Shown here: in pieces, positions 38,539 through 47,344 of the stretch
Numbering within the stretch: the stretch's first letter is position 1
Layout of the letters: each line of letters begins with the position of its first letter
Origin: Pseudomonas helvetica
GTDB lineage: Bacteria; Pseudomonadota; Gammaproteobacteria; Pseudomonadales; Pseudomonadaceae
NCBI RefSeq assembly: GCF_039908645.1
Contig: NZ_CP150917.1
Location: 370,501 to 434,500 of the forward strand
DNA length: 64,000 bases
Reading direction: 5' to 3'
Position numbers and translations under genes: made by a program
The notes under the pieces: generated by a model
What the model was told of the DNA's origin: nothing
Databases searched by the model: none
Seen by the model: the letters and a program-made list of their open reading frames with translations, nothing else

Positions 38539-39159
38539 TCAGTCATGCTCTTCCAGATACTGCAACGCCAACTGCTCGGTTGCGAGTTTCGCCGACGGCG
38601 GCAGGTGCGGCGCCACCAGCATCATGATCTGGTAGACCACCACGCGTACTTCGCCTTCGCGATCGAGAATCCGCTGATAGTCCAGGGAAAACAGCAAGGT
38701 CATGGTGATCTGTTCCACCAGTTGCCCGAGTGCCTGGGTATCGCTGACCAATTGCCCCTGAGCCTTCAGCTGCGCCAGTAACGAGGCCAGTGTGCGCTTG
38801 AGGGCATTGAGCAGATTACGAATGCCCTTGGCCAGTTTCGGCAAGCGCCCGGCCAGGTTCGACAGGTCCTGGAACAGGAAGCGGTAGTGTGCCAGGCGTT
38901 CGACGATCAGGTGCAGGAACAGCCAGTAATCCTCCGGGGCCAGTTGCACGTCCGACGGCGGATCGAGCAAGGGCGTCAATTCGCTCTGGAAGCGCTCGAA
39001 CAACCCGAGAATCAGCGGCTCCTTGCCGTGAAAGTGGTAGTAGAGGTTGCCGGGGCTGATCCCCAGCTCATTGGCAACTTCCATGGTAGAGACATTTGGC
39101 TCGCCCTTTTGGTTGAACAGCAGCAGGGCACATTCAAGAATCCGGTCGCGGGTTTTCAT
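38539..39159 (-). CDS. phaD: TetR-family regulator PhaD
   Basis: TetR-like protein of 206 residues, known in P. putida as an activator of phaC1 and phaI that senses a 3-hydroxyacyl-CoA product of the pathway. N-terminal DNA-binding domain (RILECALLLFNQKGEPNVSTMEVANELGISPGNLYYHF, shown here by its helix-turn-helix part ISPGNLYYHFHGKEPLI at about 31-47). The C-terminal ligand domain is helical. It is the last gene of phaC1ZC2D, 62 bp after phaC2. Confidence 0.94.
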   Translation of the reverse strand: MKTRDRILECALLLFNQKGEPNVSTMEVANELGISPGNLYYHFHGKEPLILGLFERFQSELTPLLDPPSDVQLAPEDYWLFLHLIVERLAHYRFLFQDLSNLAGRLPKLAKGIRNLLNALKRTLASLLAQLKAQGQLVSDTQALGQLVEQITMTLLFSLDYQRILDREGEVRVVVYQIMMLVAPHLPPSAKLATEQLALQYLEEHD

Positions 39160-39221
39160 CCAGTCTTCTTAGTGATTCGTCAGGCCACGGCCGACACTTC
39201 AGGCCGTGGCGCGGGGAGAGT

Positions 39222-40904
39222 TCAGCGTACGCGCACGTAGGTGCCTGGCGCCGCTTCCATCGGTGGATAGTTCTGGTTGCCAAGGGCCATCAGCGTTTCG
39301 CGCTGAGTGCCGGAACGTTCCTGAATCCAGCTCAGCCACTGGTTCCACCAACTGCCGTCGACGTGTTTGGCGTCGTAGTACCAGGCCCGTGGATCGCTGC
39401 TCAGTTTCGGGCTCTCGACGTAGTTGGCCTTGGGGTTGCTCGGTGGGTTGAGAATGCTCTGCACGTGGCCGCTGTTGGACAGCACGAAGCGCCGCTCACC
39501 GCCCAGCAGCAGTGTCGAGCGGTACACCGCATCCCAAGGTGTGATGTGGTCGTTGATCCCGGCGACGCTGAAGCTGTCGACGTTGACCTTCTGCAAGTCG
39601 ATCGGCGTGCCGCAGACCTCCAGTCCGCCAGGATGGGTCAGCGGGTTGTGCTTGAAGAAGTCCAGCAGGTCGCCATGAAAAGCGGCCGGCAGGCGAGTGT
39701 TGTCGTTGTTCCAGTAGAGAATGTCGAAGGCTGGCGGCTCTTTGCCCAGCAGGTAGTTGTTGACCCAGTAGTTCCAGATCAGGTCGTTGGGGCGCATCCA
39801 GGCGAATACCTTGGCCATGTCGCGACCTTCGAGCACGCCTTTCTGGTAGGAGCGACGCTTGGCCGCTTCGAGGGTTTGTTCATCGGCAAACAGGGTTGCC
39901 GGGCTTTCCAGTTCACTGTCGAGCAGGCTCACCAGATAGGTCGCGCTCGAGACCCGACGCAACTGCCGCTTGGCTTGCAGATGTCCTTGCAGGGCCGCGA
40001 TGGTCAGGCCGCCGGCGCAGGCGCCCATCAGGTTGACCTCGCGGCTGCCGCTGATCGCCCGGCAGACGTTCAGCGCTTCTTCCACGGCCTCGACGTAACT
40101 CGACAGACCCCATTCGCGATGACGGACATCCGGGTTGCGCCAGCTGACCATGAACACCTGCAGGCCGTTCTTCAACGCGAACTGGACGAAGCTGTTGTGC
40201 GGGCTCAAGTCGAAAATGTAGTACTTGTTGATCTGCGGCGGTACCACCAGCAGCGGCCTTGCGTACTGCTTTTCGCTCATCGGCTTGTACTGCATCAGCT
40301 CCAGCAGTTCGTTGCGAAACACCACGGCACCGGTGGTGGTGGCTACCGTTTTGCCGACTTCGAAGGCGTGCTTGGTCACCTGGCTGGGCAGGCAATTGTT
40401 GTGCATTAGATCGTCGAACAGATGGCTGAGGCCACGCACCAGACTTTGGCCGCCGGTGTTGAACAGCTCCTTGATCGCCAGCGGGTTGAGCAAAGTGTTG
40501 GACGGCGAGACGGCGTCGTTGAGCAGGGTAAAGGCAAAGTGCGCACGTGCACGGTCATCGGCGGGCATACCGCTTTCATCGATCCATTTTTTGATCTGCT
40601 TCTGCCAGCTCAGGTAAGCCTGAAGGCCGCGTCGGTAAAACGGATTGAGGGCCCAGCTCGGGTCGGCAAAGCGGCTGTCCGAAGGGTTGGGCTGATGCAG
40701 GGTCTCGCCCAGTAGTACCCGGCCCAGCTGGCCACCCAACGCCAGTGCGTGTTTGGCACTCTGTACCGGGTGACGCAAGCCGTGAGCGGCGACACTGCGC
40801 AGAGTCGAGAACAGATCCCGGCCGCGCAGACCGGTGATCGCACTCTGGGCATTGATGAATGCGGCGGGTGGAGGAAAGGCGCCCGGCGCTTTTTTGTCTC
40901 GCAT
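39222..40904 (-). CDS. phaC2: class II PHA synthase 2
   Basis: Polymerises (R)-3-hydroxyacyl-CoAs of medium chain length into PHA on the granule. 560 residues. The lipase-like box GACAGG holds the nucleophile Cys296, and the same numbering as PhaC1 supports correct starts. Downstream VWRNPDV-type, NYWVNNYLLG and GINDHITPW (the Asp of the triad) and SNSGHVQSI (the His) are visible. It is a paralogue of phaC1 at the other side of phaZ. Confidence 0.96.
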   Translation of the reverse strand: MRDKKAPGAFPPPAAFINAQSAITGLRGRDLFSTLRSVAAHGLRHPVQSAKHALALGGQLGRVLLGETLHQPNPSDSRFADPSWALNPFYRRGLQAYLSWQKQIKKWIDESGMPADDRARAHFAFTLLNDAVSPSNTLLNPLAIKELFNTGGQSLVRGLSHLFDDLMHNNCLPSQVTKHAFEVGKTVATTTGAVVFRNELLELMQYKPMSEKQYARPLLVVPPQINKYYIFDLSPHNSFVQFALKNGLQVFMVSWRNPDVRHREWGLSSYVEAVEEALNVCRAISGSREVNLMGACAGGLTIAALQGHLQAKRQLRRVSSATYLVSLLDSELESPATLFADEQTLEAAKRRSYQKGVLEGRDMAKVFAWMRPNDLIWNYWVNNYLLGKEPPAFDILYWNNDNTRLPAAFHGDLLDFFKHNPLTHPGGLEVCGTPIDLQKVNVDSFSVAGINDHITPWDAVYRSTLLLGGERRFVLSNSGHVQSILNPPSNPKANYVESPKLSSDPRAWYYDAKHVDGSWWNQWLSWIQERSGTQRETLMALGNQNYPPMEAAPGTYVRVR

Positions 40905-41018
40905 GAGTCAACACTCCTTCGTCAAGCCATCAACAAGTACATCAATTGCGAATAGACACCATAGTCGCTTCGGACCTCCCTTGCGGCTTTCGACACGCCT
41001 GTCGACATACGCAGTACG

Positions 41019-41876
41019 TTATGTGCCGCCGAACGACCCCGGGTGCGGATGCATCACCGCCCGTTGGCGTTCTTCCTGGAGAAATTTCATGATGATCGGA
41101 GCGACGGCTTCAGCCCGAGTGATCAGGAATAAATGGCCGTCGTCGATTATGTGTAGCTGGGCATTGGGAATACGCCAGGCGAGTACCCGCATATTGATCA
41201 GCGGAATGAGCGGGTCATCGTCACCGGCCAGCACCAGGGTCGGCTGATTGATTTTGTGCAGCCAGTGAATACTGGTCCAGCCCAGGCCCGCGAACAGCTG
41301 CCAGTAGTAGCCAAGCTTGCCCGCCGAACGGACTTTGCTGGCGTGCTCCGCTGCGAGGTTCGGATCACGACGGAACGAACCACCATAAATCAGCGGCGCA
41401 ATGCGAATCACGTGGGATGGCTGGATGTAGCGTCTGGGGCTGGCCATCATCCACAGCACTTTCGGTTTGCCCGGCACCATCACCATGCCCGCCGCCGTCG
41501 CCGCCAACACCAGTTTCTTGCAGCGCTCGGGGTAGTCGAAAGCGAACTGTTGGGCGAGTGCCCCGCCCCAGGAAACACCGACCACGTTGACTTGCCCGTA
41601 ATCGAGGTAGTCGAGCATCCGAGCGGTCAGCTTGGCCAGTCCGGGAAAGCGGTAAGGGTGGGTAGGCGTCGATGAACCGCCGACACCGGGGACATCGAAG
41701 GCGATCACTTCCAGGTCCGGGTCGAGCGCCTGGACGAACGGAAACACCAGCTCAAGGTTGGCGCCGATGCCGTTGAAAATCAGCAGGGGCGTCAAGTGAG
41801 GCTTGCCGGGGCGTACCGCGGTGCGGATGGTTTGACCATCCAGGTCGACAGTACGAAATATGAACGGTTGCGGCAT
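41019..41876 (-). CDS. phaZ: intracellular PHA depolymerase
   Basis: Granule-bound serine hydrolase that releases 3-hydroxyalkanoate monomers, 285 residues. Nucleophile Ser102 is in VVGVSWGGALAQQF, matching the residue number reported for P. putida PhaZ. The Asp is in AGDDDPLIP and the His in IDDGHLFLIT. It is placed between phaC1 and phaC2, 114 bp upstream of phaC2, and may also be transcribed from its own promoter. Confidence 0.96.
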   Translation of the reverse strand: MPQPFIFRTVDLDGQTIRTAVRPGKPHLTPLLIFNGIGANLELVFPFVQALDPDLEVIAFDVPGVGGSSTPTHPYRFPGLAKLTARMLDYLDYGQVNVVGVSWGGALAQQFAFDYPERCKKLVLAATAAGMVMVPGKPKVLWMMASPRRYIQPSHVIRIAPLIYGGSFRRDPNLAAEHASKVRSAGKLGYYWQLFAGLGWTSIHWLHKINQPTLVLAGDDDPLIPLINMRVLAWRIPNAQLHIIDDGHLFLITRAEAVAPIIMKFLQEERQRAVMHPHPGSFGGT

Positions 41877-41905
41877 GCTTCAAGCCCTGTGGGTGGATCG
41901 TTATC

Positions 41906-41977
41906 CCTGTAGGAGCACGGCTTGCCGGCGATGGCGTCCTTGAGGTCGCCATCGCGAGCAGGCTCGGCTTCTGCAGG
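41906..41977. repeat. inverted REP pair between phaC1 and phaZ
   Basis: CCTGTAGGAGCACGGCTTGC at the left and a decayed inverse (GAGCAGGCTCGGCTTCTGCAGG) at the right. It can separate phaC1 message from phaZC2D message. Confidence 0.82.
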
Positions 41978-41988
41978 TTTGTGGTCAG

Positions 41989-43668
41989 TTAACGTTCATG
42001 CACATAAGTCCCCGGTGATGCCTCACCTGCCGCATAGGTCTTGTTGCCGAGCACGGTCGGGGCTTTTTTCAGCTTGCCCGAACGCTCGGCCTGCCAGGCC
42101 TGCCAGTGCAGCCACCAGGAGTCAGTGTGCTTGGTTGAGTTTTCCAGCCAGTCGTTGGCATGGACCGGCATGTCGGAGCTGGTCATGTAACGGGATTTCG
42201 GGTTGCCCGGCGGGTTCAGGATGCTCTGGATATGGCCGCTGCTGGACAACACGAATTCGACTTTGCCACCGAACAGCTGCGCCGATTTGTAGCACGACTT
42301 CCACGGTGTGATGTGGTCGTTGGTGCCCGCCAGGGAGTAGACGTCTGCCGTGACCTGCTTGAGGTCGATCGGCGTACCGCACACTTCCAGTGCATCAGGA
42401 CGGATCAGTGGGTTGTTTTTGAACAGTTCGATCAGGTCGCCGTGGAACGCCGCCGGCAGGCGGGTGGTGTCGTTGTTCCAGAACAGAATGTCGAAGACCG
42501 GCGGCTCGTTGCCCAGCAGGTAGTTGTTGACCCAGTAGTTCCAGATCAGGTCGTTGGGGCGCATCCAGGCGAAGACCTTGGCCATGTCGCGACCTTCAAG
42601 CACACCGGCCTGATAGGAATGACGCTTGGCGGCTTCCAGGGTTTGTTCGTCGACGAACAGCGCGACCTGGGAATCAAGGGTGGTGTCGAGGACGCTGACC
42701 AGCAGCGTCAGGGCGTTGACCTTCTTCTCGCCAATCGCCGCGTAGTGGCCCAGCAGCGCGGTGCAGGTGATGCCGCCGGAGCAGGCGCCGAGCATGTTCA
42801 CGTCTTTGCTGCCGGTGATCGCGGTAACCACATCGACCGCTTCCTTGAGTGCTTCGATGTAGGTCGACAGGCCCCATTCGCGTTGGGCCTTGGTCGGGTT
42901 GCGCCAGCTGACGATGAAGGTCTGCACATTGTTGCGCAGGCAGAAGCGCGCCAGGCTTTTGTCCGGGCTCAGGTCGAAAACGTAGAACTTGTTGATCTGT
43001 GGTGGCACCACCAGCAGTGGGCGTTCGTGCACTTGTTCAGTGATTGGCCGGTACTGGATCAGCTCCAGTACATCGTTGCGGAAAACCACCGCGCCTTCGG
43101 TGGTGCCCAGGCTCTTGCCGACTTCGAAGGCGCCCATGTTGACCTGGCTCGGCATGCCGCCGTTGTGCACCAGATCCTTGGCCAGGTGCGAGAGGCCATC
43201 GAGCAGGCTTTTGCCGCCGGTTTCGAAGAAACGTTTGACGGCAGCAGGGTTGGCCGCGCTGTTGGTCGGGGCCATGGCCTCGGTCATCAGGTTGATCACG
43301 AAGTGTGCGCGGCTGATGTCCTGGGTGGACAGATTGCTTTCGCCAATCCAGTCGTGGAGTTCCTTGCGCCACGCCAGGTAGGTTTGCAGATAACGTCTGT
43401 AGAGCGGGTTCTGACTCCACGCCGGATCGTTGAAACGACGGTCATCGCTTTCCGGTTGCAGCTCGGATCTGCCGAGCATCACGTTCTTTAGCTCAATGCC
43501 AAAATGCGCGACATGCTTGACGCTGTGAATGGGTTGTTTGATGGCCTGGGTCAGCACCATGCGGGCAGAGGTAAGCAGATCCTTTCGACGCAAGCCGATG
43601 ACCGGATTAAGCCCCAGGGTATTTTCCGAGGCTTGAAGTTTCAGGTCATCGTTATTCTTGTTACTCAT
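41989..43668 (-). CDS. phaC1: class II PHA synthase 1
   Basis: Main medium-chain-length PHA synthase, 559 residues. Nucleophile Cys296 is in NMLGACSGGITCTA. Triad partners are the Asp of AGTNDHITPWKSC and the His of SSSGHIQSILNPPGNPKSRY (part). The start MSNKNNDDLKLQASENTLGL is the family start. It heads phaC1ZC2D, and its upstream region contains a perfect 8-bp-arm palindrome at 43708-43727. Confidence 0.97.
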   Translation of the reverse strand: MSNKNNDDLKLQASENTLGLNPVIGLRRKDLLTSARMVLTQAIKQPIHSVKHVAHFGIELKNVMLGRSELQPESDDRRFNDPAWSQNPLYRRYLQTYLAWRKELHDWIGESNLSTQDISRAHFVINLMTEAMAPTNSAANPAAVKRFFETGGKSLLDGLSHLAKDLVHNGGMPSQVNMGAFEVGKSLGTTEGAVVFRNDVLELIQYRPITEQVHERPLLVVPPQINKFYVFDLSPDKSLARFCLRNNVQTFIVSWRNPTKAQREWGLSTYIEALKEAVDVVTAITGSKDVNMLGACSGGITCTALLGHYAAIGEKKVNALTLLVSVLDTTLDSQVALFVDEQTLEAAKRHSYQAGVLEGRDMAKVFAWMRPNDLIWNYWVNNYLLGNEPPVFDILFWNNDTTRLPAAFHGDLIELFKNNPLIRPDALEVCGTPIDLKQVTADVYSLAGTNDHITPWKSCYKSAQLFGGKVEFVLSSSGHIQSILNPPGNPKSRYMTSSDMPVHANDWLENSTKHTDSWWLHWQAWQAERSGKLKKAPTVLGNKTYAAGEASPGTYVHER

Positions 43669-43707
43669 CTACGACGCTCCATTGTCCTGAGGCGAGTACC
43701 TGAGTCC

Positions 43708-43727
43708 TGCTGTGTAGTCACACAGCA
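43708..43727. promoter_or_regulatory. palindrome in the phaC1 upstream region
   Basis: TGCTGTGT-AGTC-ACACAGCA, perfect arms, 40 bases before the phaC1 ATG. It may be a PhaD (TetR-type) operator or a leader hairpin. The rest of 43669-43927 holds no gene. Confidence 0.45.
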
Positions 43728-43927
43728 AATGCCGGGTACACGCTCGGGTGACCGTTAGTTGTACATCGCTGACTTTTTCATTCAGGAGGCGCGCTGCACA
43801 GAACTTGCCAGATCCATTGGTTACCCGAGTTTAATTTTTTTCGCAAGCAGGCCGATCCTCGGCACCGCAGCCCAGCATTCAAACAGATGAAATTAGAAAA
43901 TGCCCTCTAAAGAGCGCGGGCCTTGAG

Positions 43928-44305
43928 CTAGAGCATCAGCTTGACGACAGACTCGTTTGGATCGCGGGTCTTTCCGGCGGCTTTGAGCTCGGCAAGATAA
44001 TCGTCCCAGAGTGCGTCATATCGTCGCGCCAACTGATAGAGATATTCCCAGGTGAACAGACCGCTGTCGTGCCCGTCATCGAAGGTCAATTTCAGTGCGT
44101 ACTGACCGGCCGGTTCTACCTTGGTCAAGCCTACGCCGATCTTGCCAAATTGAAGGATGGGTTTGCCGTGGCCCTGGACCTCGGCGGAAGGAGAGTGCAC
44201 GCGCAAGAATTCTGCGCTCAGGTGATAGACCTCATCGGGCGCGTATTGCAGCTCCAGGGTTTTCGAGGCTTTGTGCAGTTTGATGGCGGTGGGGAGTTTG
44301 GTCAT
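43928..44305 (-). CDS. DUF971 domain protein
   Basis: 125-residue protein consisting of one DUF971 domain, related to the N-terminal domain of gamma-butyrobetaine hydroxylase. Features: LQYAPDEVYHLSAEFLRVHSPSAE, GVGLTKVEPAGQYALKLTFDDGHDSGLFTW (in part), and YLYQLARRYDALWDDYLAEL. No enzyme activity is known for stand-alone members; a role with Fe-S proteins is discussed in the literature. ATG 44305 was chosen because the open frame before it runs into a REP element. It lies between hslU and phaC1, as in many pseudomonads. Confidence 0.88.
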   Translation of the reverse strand: MTKLPTAIKLHKASKTLELQYAPDEVYHLSAEFLRVHSPSAEVQGHGKPILQFGKIGVGLTKVEPAGQYALKLTFDDGHDSGLFTWEYLYQLARRYDALWDDYLAELKAAGKTRDPNESVVKLML

Positions 44306-44342
44306 GACCTGTCGTCCGTCTGTAGGGAGCGTTGGCCTGATC

Positions 44343-44413
44343 CCTGTAGGAGCACGGCTTGCCGGCGATGGCGATTTCAACGGCGCCATCGCCGGCAAGC
44401 CGTGCTCCTACGG
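44343..44413. repeat. tight inverted REP pair (CCTGTAGGAGCACGGCTTGC family)
   Basis: Arms of about 30 bases match almost perfectly around a loop of about 10 bases, between hslU and the DUF971 gene. This is the most compact member in the window and would make a very stable RNA hairpin. Confidence 0.92.
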
Positions 44414-44425
44414 GAGGCACATGAC

Positions 44426-45766
44426 CTACAGGATATAACGGGACAGGTCTTCGTTCTGCGCCAATTCGCCGAGGTGGCTGTTGACGTAGTCAGCGTCGAT
44501 GCGGATCGGCTCTTCGCTGTGGGTGCTGGCCAGATCGCTGGCGCTGAACGACACCTCTTCGAGCAGACGCTCAAGCAGGGTGTGCAGGCGACGGGCACCG
44601 ATGTTCTCGGTCTTCTCGTTGACCTGCCAGGCGATCTCCGCCACGCGTTTGATGCCGTCCGGCTGGAACTCGATCGTCACGCCTTCGGTTTTCAGCAGGG
44701 CGCAATACTGCTCGGTGAGCGAGGCATGCGGCTCGCTGAGGATGCGCTCGAAGTCTTCCGGTGTGAGGGCCTTGAGTTCGACGCGGATCGGCAGGCGGCC
44801 TTGCAGCTCGGGCACCAGATCGCTTGGCTTGCTCAGGTGGAACGCACCGGAAGCGATGAACAGGATGTGGTCGGTCTTGACCATGCCCAGTTTGGTGTTG
44901 ACCGTGCAGCCTTCGATCAGCGGCAGCAGGTCGCGCTGTACGCCTTCGCGGGATACGTCGACGCCGCCGGTATTGCCGCGCTTGGCGACCTTGTCGATTT
45001 CGTCGATGAACACGATGCCATGCTGTTCGACCGCTTCCAGCGCCTTGGCCTTGAGTTCTTCATCATTGACCAGGCGGCTGGCTTCTTCGTCGCGCACCAG
45101 TCTCAGCGCTTCCTTGACCTTGAGCTTGCGGCTCTTGCGCGCGCCCTTGCCCATGTTGGCGAACAGGCTTTGCAACTGGTTGGTCATTTCTTCCATGCCC
45201 GGTGGCGCGGAGATATCGACGCCGGACACTTCGGCGACTTCGATTTCAATCTCCTTGTCATCCAGCTGACCTTCGCGCAGGCGCTTGCGGAACAGTTGGC
45301 GGGTGTTGGAATCCTGGGCCGGCGCGGAGTCTTCGTTGCTGAAGCCCATGCGTGCCGGTGGCAGCAATGCATCGAGGATGCGCTCTTCGGCGGCATCTTC
45401 GGCGCGATGGCGAACCTTGGTCATTTCCTGTTCGCGCAGCAACTTGATCGCTGCATCGGCGAGGTCACGAATGATCGACTCGACGTCACGGCCGACATAG
45501 CCGACCTCGGTGAACTTGGTCGCTTCAACCTTGATGAATGGCGCATTGGCGAGTTTGGCCAGGCGACGGGCGATTTCGGTTTTACCGACACCGGTCGGGC
45601 CGATCATCAAAATGTTCTTGGGTGTTACTTCAACGCGCAGCTCTTCAGGCAGTTGCATCCGGCGCCAGCGGTTACGCAGGGCGATGGCGACGGCGCGCTT
45701 GGCATCGTCCTGGCCGATGATATGGCGACTGAGTTCATGGACGATTTCGCGGGGAGTCATTGGCAT
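44426..45766 (-). CDS. hslU: HslU ATPase of the HslUV protease
   Basis: AAA+ unfoldase that feeds substrates into HslV. 446 residues. Walker A GPTGVGKT at 56-63, Walker [11 protein letters not shown] at about 255, sensor and arginine-finger regions, an inserted I-domain (about 110-240), and the C-terminal LSRYIL that docks into HslV. It follows hslV by 57 bp, in the usual order hslV-hslU. Confidence 0.97.
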   Translation of the reverse strand: MPMTPREIVHELSRHIIGQDDAKRAVAIALRNRWRRMQLPEELRVEVTPKNILMIGPTGVGKTEIARRLAKLANAPFIKVEATKFTEVGYVGRDVESIIRDLADAAIKLLREQEMTKVRHRAEDAAEERILDALLPPARMGFSNEDSAPAQDSNTRQLFRKRLREGQLDDKEIEIEVAEVSGVDISAPPGMEEMTNQLQSLFANMGKGARKSRKLKVKEALRLVRDEEASRLVNDEELKAKALEAVEQHGIVFIDEIDKVAKRGNTGGVDVSREGVQRDLLPLIEGCTVNTKLGMVKTDHILFIASGAFHLSKPSDLVPELQGRLPIRVELKALTPEDFERILSEPHASLTEQYCALLKTEGVTIEFQPDGIKRVAEIAWQVNEKTENIGARRLHTLLERLLEEVSFSASDLASTHSEEPIRIDADYVNSHLGELAQNEDLSRYIL

Positions 45767-45823
45767 GGTAATGGGTGGTCCTCAAGCAAAAATGAATGCC
45801 GTGGCGTGATGGCCGAAACAGGC

Positions 45824-46354
45824 TTATTCGCTGAGATCCTGCTCCTCAATGGTGAAGTTGTGGTTGGTGAAAACACAGATGTCGCCGGCGATGCCCAGAG
45901 CGGTTTCGACGATTTCACGGGCCGACAGATCGGTTTTCTTCAGCAGGGCGCTGGCCGCGGCCTGAGCGTAACCGCCGCCGGAACCCATGGCGATCAGGCC
46001 TTCTTCGGGTTCGACCACATCGCCGTTACCGGTGATGATCAGAGAGGCGTCTTTGTTGGCGACTGCAAGCATCGCTTCGAGGCGGCTGAGGGAGCGGTCG
46101 GTGCGCCATTCTTTGGCGAGTTCGACGGCGGCGCGAACCAGGTGGCCCTGGTGCTTTTCAAGCTGGCCTTCGAAACGTTCGAAAAGGGTAAAGGCGTCAG
46201 CGGTGGCGCCAGCAAACCCGGCGATGACCTGACCGTGGTACAGGCGGCGAACTTTCTTCGCGTTGCCTTTCATCACGGTATTGCCGAGAGAAACCTGGCC
46301 GTCGCCGCCCATGACGACTTTGCCGTGGCGGCGAACTGAAACGATGGTGGTCAA
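45824..46354 (-). CDS. hslV: HslV peptidase of the HslUV protease
   Basis: Threonine protease of the proteasome family that forms dodecamers with HslU. The mature protein must begin with the catalytic Thr, so the frame has to start immediately before [19 protein letters not shown]. The only such codon is TTG at 46354, with GGAGA eight bases upstream, giving 176 residues, the normal length. The in-frame ATG 48 bases further upstream would add sixteen residues before the TTG codon and is not credible. Lys and Asp residues of the active site (GDGQ, K33-region) are present. Confidence 0.95.
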   Translation of the reverse strand: MTTIVSVRRHGKVVMGGDGQVSLGNTVMKGNAKKVRRLYHGQVIAGFAGATADAFTLFERFEGQLEKHQGHLVRAAVELAKEWRTDRSLSRLEAMLAVANKDASLIITGNGDVVEPEEGLIAMGSGGGYAQAAASALLKKTDLSAREIVETALGIAGDICVFTNHNFTIEEQDLSE

Positions 46355-46468
46355 GGGAAGAGTCTCCACGCAGCGGGGCGAAAATGCCTTATCCCAACTC
46401 ATATGGGGGTGGTGAGGCGTTTTTCAACTGCGGGGCGCAGGAGGGGATGAGCGGTGTACATCAAGCGT

Positions 46469-46598
46469 GTGGCGAGGGGGCTTGCCCCCGTTGGGGCGCG
46501 AAGCGGCCCGGTAATCAGCCACCACGCCGTTTCAGGTCGAGCCGGGATAGCGATTTACGGTCGCTTCGCAACCGAACGGGGGCAAGCCCCCTCGCCAC
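46469..46598. repeat. inverted REP pair (GTGGCGAGGG family)
   Basis: GTGGCGAGGGGGCTTGCCCC and its inverse, with a GGGCGCGAAGCGGCCC inner hairpin. Between the SPOR-protein gene and hslV. Confidence 0.88.
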
Positions 46599-46641
46599 AA
46601 AAGCAGATTGCTCCCGCAAATGGGGGAGCAATCATCAGAAG

Positions 46642-47343
46642 TCAGCGGCTTTGGCGTTGTTGTAACAACAGGTTGCTGAAACCGCTGCCAGCCAGTTGTT
46701 TCTGGGCGGTGGTCAGCTGTTCGCGGTTGCTGAACGGGCCGACCAGCACGCGGTACCAGGTCTCGTCCTTCACCGTGCCGGACTCCACCGAAACTGCCTG
46801 GCCGAGCAGAATGATCTGCGCACGAACCTTGTCGGCGTCGGCTTCCTTGCGGAACGAGCCAGCCTGCAGGAAGAACTTGGTCACCGGCGCCGCTTTCGCC
46901 ACGGGTGGCGCTGGCGGCGGGGTAACGCCGCTCAGGGCTGCCTGCGCACGCGCGGTGTCGATCTTCGCCGCTTCTGCCGGGGTTACCGGTGCAACGGGTG
47001 CAGTCTGCGGCGTCGGCAGGGTTTTCTCCGGCACGGCATCCGGCGGCACGATGACCTCCGATTCCGGCAGCAAGGTGTAGAAGTCATATTTCGGCTTCAC
47101 CGGCTGCGTCGGGCTCGGCGGGGTCTTGTTGGCCTCGGCGATCTTGCTGGCTTTCTGTTGTTCGACCTTCTCGCGCTTGACGCTTTCGCTGCCTTTACCC
47201 GGCTCCAGCTTCATCAGGAACACGATGAAGGCGCCCACGGTCAGGCCGATGGCCATCCACAGCCATCCCGGAATCGGCTTTTTTGCAGGAGCTTGGTAAC
47301 GGCTGGCGCCACGCTTTGGTGCTGGTTTTTTCTTGGCAGCCAA
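46642..47343 (-). CDS. SPOR-domain cell-division protein (FtsN-like)
   Basis: 233 residues: a basic cytoplasmic N-terminus (AAKKKPAPKRGASRYQAP), one membrane span (GWLWMAIGLTVGAFIVFLM, about residues 25-43), a Pro/Ala/Thr-rich periplasmic linker, and a C-terminal SPOR domain (KFFLQAGSFRKEADADKVRAQ, YRVLVGPFSNREQL) that binds denuded septal peptidoglycan. The layout and its place between argS and hslV match FtsN of Pseudomonas; the sequence in the essential middle region is too divergent for me to be certain, so I leave the symbol empty. Confidence 0.88.
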   Translation of the reverse strand: MAAKKKPAPKRGASRYQAPAKKPIPGWLWMAIGLTVGAFIVFLMKLEPGKGSESVKREKVEQQKASKIAEANKTPPSPTQPVKPKYDFYTLLPESEVIVPPDAVPEKTLPTPQTAPVAPVTPAEAAKIDTARAQAALSGVTPPPAPPVAKAAPVTKFFLQAGSFRKEADADKVRAQIILLGQAVSVESGTVKDETWYRVLVGPFSNREQLTTAQKQLAGSGFSNLLLQQRQSR

Positions 47344-47344
47344 C

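Noticed and set aside
43896..43923. Possible terminator after the DUF971 gene
   Set aside because: The GC stem is interrupted and the T-run short; too weak to list.
44069..46339. 756-codon open frame on the plus strand
   Set aside because: It is the antisense of hslU and hslV, with no ribosome site and a Phe/Gly/Asp-biased shadow composition.
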